Assembly (NCBI GenBank): GCA_035578905.1
Contig: JAQJVL010000517.1
Span: forward strand, 558,001 to 622,000
From: Stictocephala bisonia
Lineage: Eukaryota; Arthropoda; Insecta; Hemiptera; Membracidae
Direction: 5' to 3'
DNA: 64,000 bases
Below are positions 1 through 12,400 of this stretch, in pieces. Under the pieces are notes generated by a model. That model was given only the letters and a program-made list of their open reading frames with translations, made no database searches and was not told the DNA's origin. The first letter of the stretch is position 1; every line of letters starts with the position of its first letter. Made by a program: the position numbers and the translations under genes.

Positions 1-271
1 AAGTTTGCTGAATTAGTTGAAAATAGGAAGGAATAAGGAAACATTTTTTTAATTTAAAATAACAAAATTATGGCGATTTTATGGGAGGAGAAATGTGCCT
101 CTAACTCTTTGACCCCCTACCCTTTCCCACCAAAATTACTGATTTACTGATTTGTAGAGGAAGATCAATTTGTAGAAGGTTTGTGATTTGAGATATCAAT
201 AAATTGTATTTTTATTTAAGTATACTCTTTAAAGTTAGTCATATGGTTGTAATTCAACCTATATCCATTTA

Positions 272-688
272 CAGGGTGTATATAATGTTCAAAAAAATAG
301 GTTTTTACAGTAATCCAAATGAAAATTTGAAACTTTAAAAGTCACCTTATAAGCACCTTTTTAAAAGAATATGTTTCATTTTACACAAACAAGAGAAACA
401 CTGTTGAGGTTATCGTCAATATTCCTTCTGAACGCCTATTTCTTACGATGCATCAAGTTAAAGTTTATTACTGTATTGAATTGTGTGCAAGGAATAACTC
501 TCATAAAATAGAGTACTTTGAGGGTTGACAGTTGGTTTAGCTAAAATTTTGTGGCAATAATGTACTACGATTTCCTAAATTTGTTTGTTCTCAATTCAGA
601 AAAAAAATTATGTTCAAAGAGTTTTGTAAATTGGATTTTGTTTATTGTAGAAAACGTTTCAATAATTCTAGACATTTTACACACTTTG
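272..688. mobile_element. Degenerate CAGGG-ended TA element (same group as 14276-15202)
   Basis: CAGGGTGTATATAATG follows TA at 270-271, and an imperfect inverted end (acattttacacacttt) closes at 688 before TA. The interior (GTTGAGG.TATCGTCAATATT, then a stretch ending in AACTCTCATAAAATAGAG) resembles the left arm of the element at 14276. The right boundary is less sure than the left. Confidence 0.5.
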
Positions 689-873
689 TATTTAAATATA
701 GATATAATGATTGAGTAAATGATAGAGTAGGAAATGTGGACAAAAAAATTATTGTAAGGAATATAATTTTTTTCTTTGTTTCTGATTGCAGTTATTAATA
801 TCGTAGGCATTTGATTTTTTGAAAAACTATAGTGGTTGTAGGCTACATTCTTTTCTTCTTACATTCTTACATA

Positions 874-1315
874 TGAGACGCCGACCCAACTTTGTTGGTA
901 TTTTAAGGTGAATATGAATGGTTATATGAGTGTAGGATGAGTGTGGATGAGTGTAGCCTGGTTACTAACTGAGTTCAACTGTTCCTCAGAAAGGGCAATT
1001 ATTAATAGCCCAACAGCCAGGGCAACTAAGGGACCTACAGCTTTACGTGGAATCCGAACCACGTAGTGCTGGTCTGATTTTCAGCTAATGGACAAGCCTG
1101 ATACTCAGTTATCTCCCCCACACAACATCCGCACAATGATTACCACCCAACATGGACACCCCAGACTTCTCTAGTAGTGTCCACGCCAATAGCAACCATC
1201 AAGCGGACGCCATGTCGGTATTAAGAGGACCGAGCATCCAACCTATCGCCTACAATCTCCCAAACACTTTGTCCTCAAGTAGCTGGGTTACAGCATTGCG
1301 CCACCAGTGCCGACG
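874..1315 (-). mobile_element. SINE-A copy 1 (near full length, tRNA-like head)
   Basis: This is a repeat of about 430 bp found eight times in the window. Read on the minus strand it starts with a TGGCGCAGTG A-box-like motif and a GGTTCTATGCTC B-box-like motif about 50 bp later. A conserved body follows (GTGGACACTACTAGAGAAGT; GTAGGTCCCTTAGTTGCCC) and an ACTCATCC-type tail. The head suggests RNA polymerase III transcription. No coding capacity. Confidence 0.7.
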
Positions 1316-1539
1316 TAACAAAATATTAGTGTATATTTTTTAATATAAATATTTCAATCAAAATATTATAGTAATGCATATTTTCTTTTTTTCAGAGAGT
1401 ACCAGAATCGAGAAAAACCTTCATACAGGTATGATGCTGCGATCATAACTTTTAATTTCTAAAGTACTTTTGTATTTAAGAGTCTGTTACACCTCTTGCT
1501 GTATTAAACTTGATTCTCTATAATGAATGAATTGGAATC

Positions 1540-1640
1540 ATTATGGATTCCATAACCTGTACGTGTATGGGTGGACCAACACCATTGTACGTGTATGGGC
1601 AGGTGGGTAGGCCAATACCACTTTAAAAGGAAGGGGCGTG
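1540..1640. repeat. Dispersed minisatellite unit (GTACGTGTATGGGTGG)
   Basis: Two units of a G-rich motif (acctgtacgtgtatgggtgg and gtacgtgtatgggcaggtgg) followed by GGCCAATACCACTTT. The same unit forms an array at 41745-41990 and occurs near 22120. Confidence 0.6.
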
Positions 1641-1841
1641 TATTTTATGGACGTTTAAAATACAATGGGGGTTTAACCATGCTTCATTATTAAACAGCAC
1701 TGATGGCAAAAATTGGTGTTTTCAGGACGTTTATTGTTAAGCTCATCACAAAAACATTACCTTTTAGTGTAGCCATAGTCTAGGAGAGAATGGTTCTTTA
1801 TATAGTATAAGAGTTTTCAATACGTTTAAACTGAAGTGTGT

Positions 1842-1965
1842 TCAGTCTCCACTGTAGATGCGATTCATCTTGTACTTGTGAAAGGATCCTCTTCTACATC
1901 TTGCAATACTCGTTCTTCCATGTTCTTGTAGTTAGAGACCTTGATCACCAGGTGGAATCGTAAGC
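1842..1965 (-). pseudogene. Tc1/mariner-type transposase relic, helix-turn-helix part
   Basis: The minus-strand translation gives ERVLQDVEEDPFTSTR, a stop, then IASTVETEHTSV, resembling the N-terminal HTH of DD41D-like Tc1/mariner transposases (V-L-x-x-P-x-TSTR-x-IA...T-V). It contains a stop and no other transposase parts are attached, so it is a relic. Confidence 0.4.
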
Positions 1966-3426
1966 CTGGCAGGACTTTGTGGCAAACTTATTGTATACAC
2001 TGAACAAGTATACAATAAGTGAGTGCTTTGCAGAGTAATTACAAAACCTATTGAATCACACCCCCAGCCACATAACATTTCCATTAAAAATAAAACTTCC
2101 AAATTTTATATACATAAAAGAATATGAATAACAATTTTGTTTAAATTTACAATTAGTTTTCTTTAGTAAAATTTAAAAGAATTACTTTCATTTTTAAAAC
2201 AAAAGAATTCCATAAGTTTATCTAGTACATTATGAAAATACATATTAAAATTCTTATTTTCTTTATCAATCGGGAAAAAGTTGAATTTATAATCATCTAA
2301 ATTCAAATGACATTTAATTTCAACATTGTAAATAAAAATTTTATTTAATACAATTACAGATCAAATCAAAGTCTACAAATTGAACTCACTTGACAATCGC
2401 TCACAAAGTGAACAGATCGTGTTACAAGGAACCCCAATTTTCTGGTTGACTACACAAAGTCCTCTGTCTAGCGCACCTTCTGCTTTTCTATATTGCTGAG
2501 TTACACTGACAAGAAAGTAGAGAGATATATATAGCAAATCAGTTACAAATATAAATTAACAAGAGAAAAAAAAGAAAGGAACAATTTATTTTCTCTTTTT
2601 TTGTATATTACACGATATCATAAAAAGTATGAAATTACTGTATATGGAAAAAATCTAAAAACAAAGTATTTAGGCAAATATGAAGGGAACATATTACAGG
2701 GACTCAAAGACTGTAACCTGGCCATTACTTGATAACATTTTAATATAATAAACAAATAGAAACAAATGAAATCTTAATGAACATAAATTTAAACTAATTA
2801 GTAAAAAATCTAATCACAAGCAGTTTTTTTTCATTCAGTTTAATGTGTATATAAAATAAAAATTCTACATTTTCTAGTTCTGACATTTTTAACATATTAT
2901 CTGACATTAAAATACCTATTATTTTTAACATTTTCAAAAATATTATAAGTTATATTAACTAGCTTGATGTAATTTGGTAAACTATTACAAATTCTAGAGG
3001 CTAAAAAGTTAAGGTTTTAGCATAAAAAGTGTTACCAGGTTTTGGTATATAGGTTCAAATCTTCTTAAAATTTTTTATGACAAACATTTTGTTGTGGAAA
3101 GTCACAATTTCTATAAAAAAAGTGTAAGTATCCTGAAAATATATAAATTTGTTTAGTCAAAACTTTTAAATGAAAGGAAGAGGATGAGAGGATTCTCGTT
3201 TTGGGGGTTTAAGTTTATTTTTAATAATTATTTTTGTTGAGTATTTATAATTTTAGTTGAAGTATATGTTCCACACCTAAATAAAGTTCTATATTATATT
3301 ATATTTTGTACTATAGAAAAATAGAGTATTCTTAAAAAAACCTCAAAGTAATTATTACTCTTAATGAAACATAAAACAACATTTCAGCAAACACCAGTTA
3401 ATTTGTAGTGTAAAAAATTGCAAATA
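1966..3426. other. AT-rich stretch without recognised gene
   Basis: Only a short inverted repeat (cttattgtatac / gtatacaataag, about 1989-2021) and A/T runs are visible. No open frame of coding quality was found on either strand. Confidence 0.6.
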
Positions 3427-3836
3427 TGCCCAATTTTTAAAAAAGGCCAAGAGACAAGTCATAGAGCTAACGTCCAATATTTACCATTCTATCTTTTTCA
3501 AAATTATTTGAAATTTTAATCTGTGAACAACTAAGTACCTATTTAGAAAATAATAAATTTTTAAGTGATTCAAAGTTCGGATTTAGAAAGGGAAAATGCT
3601 CAATTGATGCTGTAGATATGCTAGTGCACGAAGTGCTATCAGCTTTTGAAAAAAAAAGCTTTTACCCAGCAACCTTCTGTGACCTGAGCAAAGCTTATGA
3701 CTGTGTAAATCATTCTGAATTACTAATGAAATTGAACTACTTCTGTATTACAAATACTCAACTCAGGTTTTTTAAATCCTATTTCTTTAATCGTAAGCAA
3801 AAAGTGGTTGTGGTTCAGGTTTCCGATCAAGAGTAA
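3427..3836 (+). pseudogene. LINE reverse transcriptase fragment
   Basis: The translation shows CPIFKKG, a frame change, ICEQLSTYLENNKFLSDSKF then GFRKGKCSIDAVDML, and FCDLSKAYDCVNHSELL with a following SYFFNRKQKVVV. These are RT motifs 1-3 (FGFR-G-ST; D-SKAFD-V-H). It breaks off at a SINE-A copy before the YADD motif, so it is 3'-truncated, with at least one frameshift upstream of 3618. Confidence 0.75.
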
Positions 3837-4173
3837 CATTGTGTCCGTTCAGTGGTTGCTAACGTTGTGGACACTACTAGAGAAGTCTGGGGTATCCATG
3901 TTAGGAGGTAGTCAGTGTCCAGATGTTGTGTAGGGTTGAGAACTAAGTATCAAACTTGTCTATTAGATGAGAATCAGACCAATACTGCGGGGTTTGGATT
4001 CCATGTAAAGCTGTAGGTTCCTTAGTTGTCCTGGCTATTGGGTAGTTAATAAATGGTCCTTTCTGAGGAACAGTCAAAATCAGTTAGTAACCAGACTACA
4101 CAGGTCATCCACACACTCATCCTACACTCATATTCACCTTAAAATACGCACAAAGGTGTTTGTAGTCTCCTAT
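3837..4173 (+). mobile_element. SINE-A copy 2 (5' truncated)
   Basis: Starts at GTGTCCGTTCAGTGG, lacking the tRNA-like head, and runs through the GTGGACACTACTAGAGAAGT block and the ACTCATCC tail. It abuts the LINE fragment exactly, which suggests insertion into that element or a shared breakpoint. Confidence 0.7.
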
Positions 4174-4767
4174 TTAAGAATGCCATTAGAAATTTCATTT
4201 TGGAGAAATAAAATACTAAAGTACACTTAGGCAATAAATTACAAATTCAAGAATTAATTTTTATTATTAATGGGTATATTGCAGTCTTCATCCCCAATTT
4301 AGTTTAAGTCATGAATTTATTTTTAAATTCTGACTCATCAGAATAATTCATGTCCATTGTTTCGACTACTATGTTCTTTAGGAGCCGGTTAAAAAATATA
4401 TTACAGAAAGATTTTCCTGTATACTTCTCAATCAAGCAGGTTAATTTATTATAACATTGGAGTAGAATATGTTGAGTCACTTTTGCATAAGTTTGGGAAG
4501 ATGCAAATAATGGAAATGTAAGTGGGTAATCATGTTGCTGCAGAGCTGAAATTCAAACTACGGATCACAATGAATGCTCCTCATTGCGTTCTTTTCAGGG
4601 AGAATTAAGAACTTTGACTTGGCTCTATGAGGGGAGATCAGGTTTTTAGCACTAAGAGACAAGTACTGTGTTCTTTAGATTTTATTTCCTTTGGACGGTT
4701 TTCAATCCGGTTTTATCAATTTTTACTTTTTTCTTGTTATTTTTGGTAGCTGGCATTGAATGGCATA

Positions 4768-5640
4768 CAGGGTGTAGTTGAAATACTTGAACAAACTTCA
4801 AGAGGTTGTTTCTGGGGTCAATACAAACCAAAAAGGTCTTATAAACATATGTCTTAATATGCACCGTTTTCTGTACGTCTGTCCATCTGTGTTTTTTACA
4901 TTATATTTTTTTTCTCAGCAATCATAAAAGGTAGAATGTTGAAATTTGGCAGATATACTATACTAGTAATATTCTATTACACAGAAGATTAAAACAAAAA
5001 ATTCGTTTGAAAACTTAAAAATGCGGCTAGTTAAAAACTGTGACGTTTAATTTCATGAAAACTACACTCTGTATAAAAAAAGCACAAAAGTAATAAATTA
5101 TAGGACATTTTATTACAAAACTAGTGATACCATATTTATATAAAACAAACAAGAAATGCATAATTTGTGGTATTTTCCTTAATCTAGGTACACTTGAAGA
5201 ACAAAAATTAAAGTGTAACTAGATTAAAGAAAATACCACAAATTATGCATTTCTTGTTTGTTTTCAATAAATAAGATATCGTTAGTTTTGTAATAAAATT
5301 TCCTATAATTTATTACTTTTGAGCTTTTTTATATACAGGATGTGGTTTTCATGGAATTTAACGTCAAAGTTTTTAACTAGTCGCCATTTTGAAATTTTCC
5401 AACAAAAGTATTTTTAATTTTTGTCTGTAATAGAATATTTACTAGTATAGCATATGTGCAATATTTCAACACTATACCTTTTATGGTTCTTGAGTAAAAA
5501 AATATAATGTAAGAAGCACAGACGGACAGACAGACAGAAAACTGTGCATATTAGGACATATGTTTATAAGTACTTTTTGGTTTGTTATGTCCCCATGAAC
5601 AACCTCCTGAAGTTTGTCCAAGGATTTCAGTTACACCCTG
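4768..5640. mobile_element. Near-perfect 873-bp foldback MITE with TA target duplication
   Basis: CAGGGTGTAGTTGAAAT at 4768 after TA (4766-4767) is mirrored by ATTTCAGTTACACCCTG ending at 5640 before TA. The arms, about 4768-5187 and 5215-5640, are complementary over roughly 420 bp with scattered mismatches, leaving a loop of about 30 bp. CAGGG ends and TA flanks place it with Tc1/mariner-like elements such as the one at 24026. No transposase is present. Confidence 0.85.
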
Positions 5641-5664
5641 TATATATATATATATATATATATA
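5641..5664. repeat. (TA)n microsatellite
   Basis: Uninterrupted TA repeat beginning at the right edge of the foldback element, perhaps grown from its TA target duplication. Confidence 0.9.
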
Positions 5665-6246
5665 GAGCAAGACAATAGTTTTAGCAAGTCTATTTTATAA
5701 CTAATGCCTTAGTTCCCAATTTTTATTTTATTAGTGTACTAATTAAATACCATTTACTTTAAATTCTGAATTTATTTTTAGTTGGATCTGGAAATTATTG
5801 CCATAAAACATTAGAATCGTTCATCTACATTGTTTACATTCATTATCAGTAAGCAAATAAATATTTATTACTTTACAACTGCTTTCTCCTTGGTACTATA
5901 GTGATAAGATCATTTACCAAGGAGCTTCTACTATGGTAAACATGGTTACGGTGAGTCCCATTTACTGACCATTTTTATAAAACAATGTTCAGGTATCATT
6001 ACTTATTTTTTAGTTAATCCAATAAAAATGTTTGAATAAAAAAAGTTAAACTAAAGGATCTGTTTCCTTAATTTTCTCTTTAAAATAATTTGTATTTGTA
6101 AAAATTAAAGTTAGTTATGTTTAATAAGGTCAGTAATACTTATATTATTTTAGTATTTTACTATCTAAATATTTCCTTAATGAGGATAAAGAGCAGTAGA
6201 TCTCAGACATGTAATGTTCCACTACTTATCACATCGGATGTTTCAG

Positions 6247-6484
6247 GAACTGCTAGCATGGCTCCGCAGGCCCAAGCTGTCCAAGTGGTGTTTCTGCATG
6301 AGCATCGCCTTAGCAGTTGTTGTTATAACAGCTCTCATCATCTTCACCGACTACAAAGACAAGGCCAGCCCAAGCCAGGAGTCTCCAACACTTCCCCCAC
6401 AGCCTCGCAAGGCCCCGTTCCTTAAAGATTACTTCCTCTACCATACAATCTCCCCGAACCTCTTCAATGGAACCTTCATCTCAG
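6247..6484 (+). CDS. DPP4-like exon 1 of those visible: cytoplasmic tail, membrane anchor, start of ectodomain
   Basis: The exon starts after a tttcag acceptor and ends before gtgact, in phase 1. It encodes a short basic segment (RRPKLSK), a hydrophobic stretch KWCFCMSIALAVVVITALII typical of a type II signal anchor, a Pro-rich stalk and then FLKDYF...FNGTFIS, which matches the family's entry into the first propeller blade. An ATG at 6214 is in frame with this exon. Because a good acceptor separates the two, I favour an upstream exon rather than a start at 6214. The reading frame stays open past 6484, but that part is intron. Confidence 0.88.
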
Positions 6485-9400
6485 GTGACTTTGATTCAAG
6501 TTATTTAAATGCTCGTAGCAATTACAACATTTTCGAACTAAAAATGGTACATTTAGAAAAGTTACCGAAGTCCAGAGTACTTTTACAAAAAGCGGCCATA
6601 CATCAGTGCTTATAACAATAAATTACTTGTCTATTTGGGTTCAGTTTCCTGTCCCCAGTAATTTGACCTCTATCCACACATGTAGTCGTCTTTGGTATAG
6701 GGAGTAAAAACAAAATGACTTATCTTTGCAGATAAGATGTTTTAGTTGAGCATCTTTTTCCACTTCATATTCTTACTTGTAATTTTATATGTACAAAAAA
6801 AGTTAACACTTTTATACAGTTATATTGTTCTCTTAAAACAAGCAAGATTCTTGTACAAGCAATGAAAACTTTCACAAATATTTATGAATTAACATGAAAA
6901 CTCATAAAGTGCTTATCTATTTGTTATTTCCTTGTTAGCTTCTACAGTAAAATTTAATTTGATAAAATGAGAACTGGAAAAATACAAATGTTTTACGAAA
7001 AGGTATTTTTAATTTTAAATGTGGCTGTAACTTGAAAATAAGAACATGCACAATATAAATTTAATATAATTGATTATATGCAGACCAATAGTAAGTTGTA
7101 AAACTGTCTTTTATTATATAGCTTTTATTCCATTAATTAGGTATCTTTTATTCCATTAATTAGCTTAATGACTTTCAAAAGAGAATACTCAACTTTGCAC
7201 AAGACCATTTATCACTCTGTATAGAAAAGGAGTACCATTCTAAAGTAAATAGAAAATTTAAGATGAATGAATCTTAAGGAGTATTTACAATTTTCTAGCA
7301 TAAACTGCTTTTAAATAAGTCAAAATAACTTGAACAATATTATTTTGTTCTACCCACAAACACCTAACATATTATTTAATTACAGTAAAACCTTGATAGT
7401 TCGAATCTTAGTGATAGGTGTGTCGAAGTGTAAAAATGGCGAAATATAAGGAATGTGTGTTAAATATGAAGGAAAAAACATATTTATTTATACTTTAATT
7501 TCAACATTAATATTTAAAATTTTAACATAACTAAAAACAAACTTTGTATTGACGTAACAATATACAGAATTGGTCCTACAGAATTGACGTCCTACAGAAT
7601 TGGTTTGAAGTTGCAGTATGCAGTTACTAAAGGACAAAGTAAAGTAACTTAATGTCCAAAAAATCAACTGTATTAAATGAAATAAAAAAATTAACTTTGA
7701 AACTGTCCTCTCGCTGATCTGCATCGGTCTAAACCATGCAAGGCCTGCAACATCACGTCACAATGGCCAGTGTAGAAAGATCAAGTGACAAACTGTCGAG
7801 GTTCTACTGTCTTATTTTTTCTCCCTTTTAATTACTGCCTCCAAGAATGCTATCTTAATCTCAAGGTAAATATTTAAGGTTCTAATCTATGTCTGTGGGG
7901 AAGGAATGTATGTACTTATAAGTTTAAAAATCAATTTAATATAATTTTGGACAGAATTTATTTTCAAATATGCAAATAGGGAATATTCCTTACATATTCA
8001 CTATTCATTATTCATCTCTAAGACGCCGATCGTAGAGATATGGGCGAATATGAGGAGTGAATGAGTGTGATGAGTGTAGATGAACGAGTGTAGTCATTGT
8101 TACTATTTGAGTTTGGCTTAGCTTAGAAAGGACTATTTATTAATAGCCCAATAGCCAGGGCAACTATGGGACCTACAGCTTTGCGTGGAATCCGAACCAC
8201 GTAGTGTTGGTCTGATTTTCAGCTAACTGACAAGTCTGACACTCATTTCTCTTCCCTACACAACATCCGAACCTTGACTACCATTCAACACGGACACTCC
8301 AGACTTCTCTATTAGTGTCTACGTTGATGACAACCATTGAGCGGACGCCGTGTTGATATTAAGAGAACCGAACATGGAACCTATCGCCTACAATCTCCCA
8401 AACACTTTGTCCCCAAGTAGCTGAGTTACAGCACTGCGCCACAGTGCCGACGTTTTAACTATAATAAATGTATAGTTAAAAGTAAATATTCGTTAATTAA
8501 TTTATTGTTTACTGTTAACCATAGTCAACCTATTATCTTTTTTACTGCACGCATCTTGCTCACTGCTCTTAGCATTAAAATCTCAGTATGATGATTTTTT
8601 TCATTCATTAATATCGCAAAGGCTTCAGAACTAACAATTGGTGGCATTAGATTAATATAGATTTTGTTAATTTTAGTCAATGTACAATTTAATATTTTAA
8701 CTTTACTATCGATCGTTGTCTCTTAGCTTTGTTAATTTTTAAAACAACTTAATTTTTGTTTTTACTTTTAATGATTTCACAATCTGGTGCTGGAGCACAG
8801 CATATTGTATTTGATTGTAAAACAATTACTAATACCAAAGAGTCTAGATAATGCTTGAATAAATTGATCTAAATGTAACACAAAATAATCTAATTAACAT
8901 ATTTTTTTAATGAGTTTGTTTCTATTTTTCCAGGCAATAAATTTTATTATTATGATGAGATGAGAAATTTGGTGGTCTTTGATTTAACAACGATGCAACG
9001 TGATGTTATTCTTCCATTCTCAAGTTGGGTAAGTTGTAGTATTATTTTTCATAGATTAGATTTTTTTTAAATTTATTTGGTACTACCATGCATTTTTATT
9101 TTAGTTGTGCTTAGACTTTTAAATAAAATCAGTCACATAAAATTAAATAATATTTTATTTGAATTTCTATGTTTTTTTATAATTTACTATAGAAACACAA
9201 ATTGGAAAACAAATATCTGTGTTTCTAGAGGTAATACTCTAGTTCTTCTCTACTGGCAAATAATTTAGATTTACGGCACCCTGCTAATAGACACAAAGAG
9301 TTGTGAGTCAAAAACTGTACTTTTCAGGGCTCTAGGGCGGGCAGGCTGTGTGCAAGGATGGGATCGCTCACCAGTCAAACATACTTGACGTTATATAACC

Positions 9401-12400
9401 AACTACACATTGTTTATTGAGCATTCACTCATAAATGTTTAACTTGTGCCTGCTTCTAGTTTGCTAAATCCATTGATATTTAGCATTTTGTTATATCTGA
9501 TATAATTAGGTTAATGCACCCTACTTTTTGGGGGGTTATTTCACAGTGGAAATGTTCTTTACAGGAATCCTGCAAACTTTGTTTTTGAAATTTGTTAATG
9601 ATGTAGTATCAGATCAGGAAGACAATGGTTGTTGGACATTTGCCATCATTACATGAAAAATACCAAATATGACGTTTCAATTTGGTAAAACCCAAATCTT
9701 TTTCAAGTGCTAAAAACAAAATTACATCTACACAAACATGTTATAAAACTACATTCTTAAACTAATAAACTTATCTACATTAATAATTATCTACATTTTA
9801 AGCTAGATCCTAGAATGGGGTAGAACAAAATGAACTACTACTAAATATAAAAAATGTTAACTGCGTGAAATTAATATAACCAATTAGGCCCTGCCAAGAT
9901 CACGATATCAACAAAAAAATGTTAAAACACAATTAAATTAATATTCCAATCAGACTGAAATGAGATTACATTAACTAAGCATAAATAAATATATGGTACA
10001 GTACCTTAAAAACACTATTAATTTAAAATAACATTAAGCATGCACCAAAATTATATATGTGACTCAGAAGGACTGAGACTACCATCTAATCTAAATTAAC
10101 TATTACAATTACGTTTTAACCTGAAAAGACAAATATTATTAGGAATAGAACAATACAATAATAAAATATTACAAAATGATGAAGTCTTACGACCCTCAGT
10201 GACGATGGCATCTAGACGTCCCAGGCACGAAGTGAGAATGATTCAATCCAAATGCAGTGTCTACAAAGTTCCCTCCAAGGTGATAAAACACGGGGACAAG
10301 AAAAACATACACACTACAATTTAGAATGTGTAGTGTCTCCTTTTTTAATGTTATTTTTGTGTTCTTTTAGCCTAACTTCCAGTGGTCTTTTTGTTTCCCC
10401 TATCTATTTTTTATTACATTCACAAGTAATTCAATATACTACGTTTTTGGAGGATTGCTCCTCATTCTTTGGTTTAGTTTTTGTTAAAGACTGTCTTAAT
10501 TTCTTCTGTGTGTTGAATGATGTTCTGATTTTGTATTTCCTAACTTTTTGGATGTAATATGGCCTTAAAACATCAGTCTACAGAAAACAAACTCACACAG
10601 GCAAATACCTAAATTTCAATTCTAACCACCCACAAACTGTTAAAGAAGGTGTAGCCTTCTCTGTCTTTGATAGGGGCTGAGCCATATGCTTAGACAGAAT
10701 TAAACTAGATAATTAACACAAAAATGTCTCCAAATATCTCATAAATAATGGCTACCCTCAGTCTCTCATAAATAAATGCAAACAAATAAGAAAACGCAAA
10801 CAACCACCCATTGACACAAAAACCCTAAAGCATTCATGTCCATTCCATATACACCTAACCTATCAGAAAAAATAAGACGCATAGCTAGGAAATACAAAAA
10901 CAGAACATCATTCAACACACAGAAGACATTAAGACAGTCTTTAACAAAAACTAAACCAAAGAATGAGGAGCAATCCTCCAAAAATGTAGTTTATTGCATT
11001 ACTTGTGAACGCAATAAAAAATACATAGGGGAAACAAAAAGACCACTGGAAGTTAGGCTAAAAGAACACAAAAATAACATCAAAAAAGGAGACACTACAC
11101 ATTCTAAATTGTAGTGTGTATGTTTTTCTTGTCCCCGTGTTTTATCACCTTGGAGGGAACTTCGTAGACACTGCATTTGGATTGAATCATTCTCACTTCG
11201 TGCCTGGGACGTCTAGATGCCATCGTCACTGAGGGTCGTAAGACTTCATCATTTTTTAATATTTGATTATTGTATTGTTCTATTCCTACTAATTTTTGTC
11301 TTTTCATGTTAAAGATTTGGTAACCTGAATCTTTTACCAAATCGAAACATCGTGATTGGTATTTTTCACGTAATGATAGCAAATGTCCAACAATCTTTGT
11401 CTTCCTAATCCCGTAAAGTATAATTTAAAAAAAATAGACTTCAAATTCTAACGTGGTATTGTTTATAACGATGTTGTCTTTGGTAACAAAAGGCCTCATT
11501 CAATAAATAATAAAATTATCACAATTTTTAAGTGTAATTTTTTTATATTTTAATATTTTCAATAAGAAGAGCGTTTGAAAATGATCCTTAAAGTATGTTT
11601 TGTAATGTAGTTGTTTTTTTATAAAATTTGTATTTGAATAGCACAAATAGTTGTAAAGATAATTGCATACTTTGTTTCAGATTCTAATGAATGGAACATT
11701 CAATTTTTGGTTTTCCGATGATTTAAAGTACATGCTGTACGCTTCATACAATACTCCGGTGAGTGTGAATTAGAAAATCAGATGACTTTTTTAAGTAATC
11801 GGGGGTTTTGACCTAGACTTTGCCTTCAACTAATTTCATATATGCTCTCACAGAATCAAAAAAGATTATCTTAGTAAAAGAAAAAAGTGTTAAAAAATTA
11901 ACTTGCTTCTTGGCAACCTTTATATTTTTAACATGAATTCCATTTTAGTCTGCTAATTATTTTATTGATTATAGTCTATATATTGAAAATTTAAAAAATT
12001 ACAGTGACCTTGCCACTATTCGGATTACGACTATCCGAAATCCATCCAGTTCAGATCAGATTAAAATAAAGATAGTTTATTTCTTCGGCGGTAAAATCAG
12101 GTATGTTTGCACTACTATGCATGAAATAAGGGTATAGGGGCACACATGTACTGCAAATGAAGGCGCGTTCAATATCCAATCTGTACATTGTTCTTAACAT
12201 TAAACTTCCCACCTCTTCCATATTTATAGAAAGTTATACTAGACACCACCTTTCCGATGTAATGTTATTTGTAGCCACCAGATATCAGGGTCAATGACCC
12301 AGCCGAATAGTGAAATATAACTATAACATTCATCCATTTGCAGCTATTATTTAAACAATATGTGTGAAAATAGAATATAAAGACAGCACAACAACTAAAA

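Noticed and set aside
6117..6425. Alternative 102-codon frame overlapping exon 1
   Set aside because: It crosses the acceptor at 6246 in another frame and has no family similarity, whereas the 6214 frame matches the S9B N terminus.
6485..6615. Continuation of the exon 1 frame to the stop near 6613
   Set aside because: The GT donor at 6485 and the in-phase match of exon 2 show this is intron.
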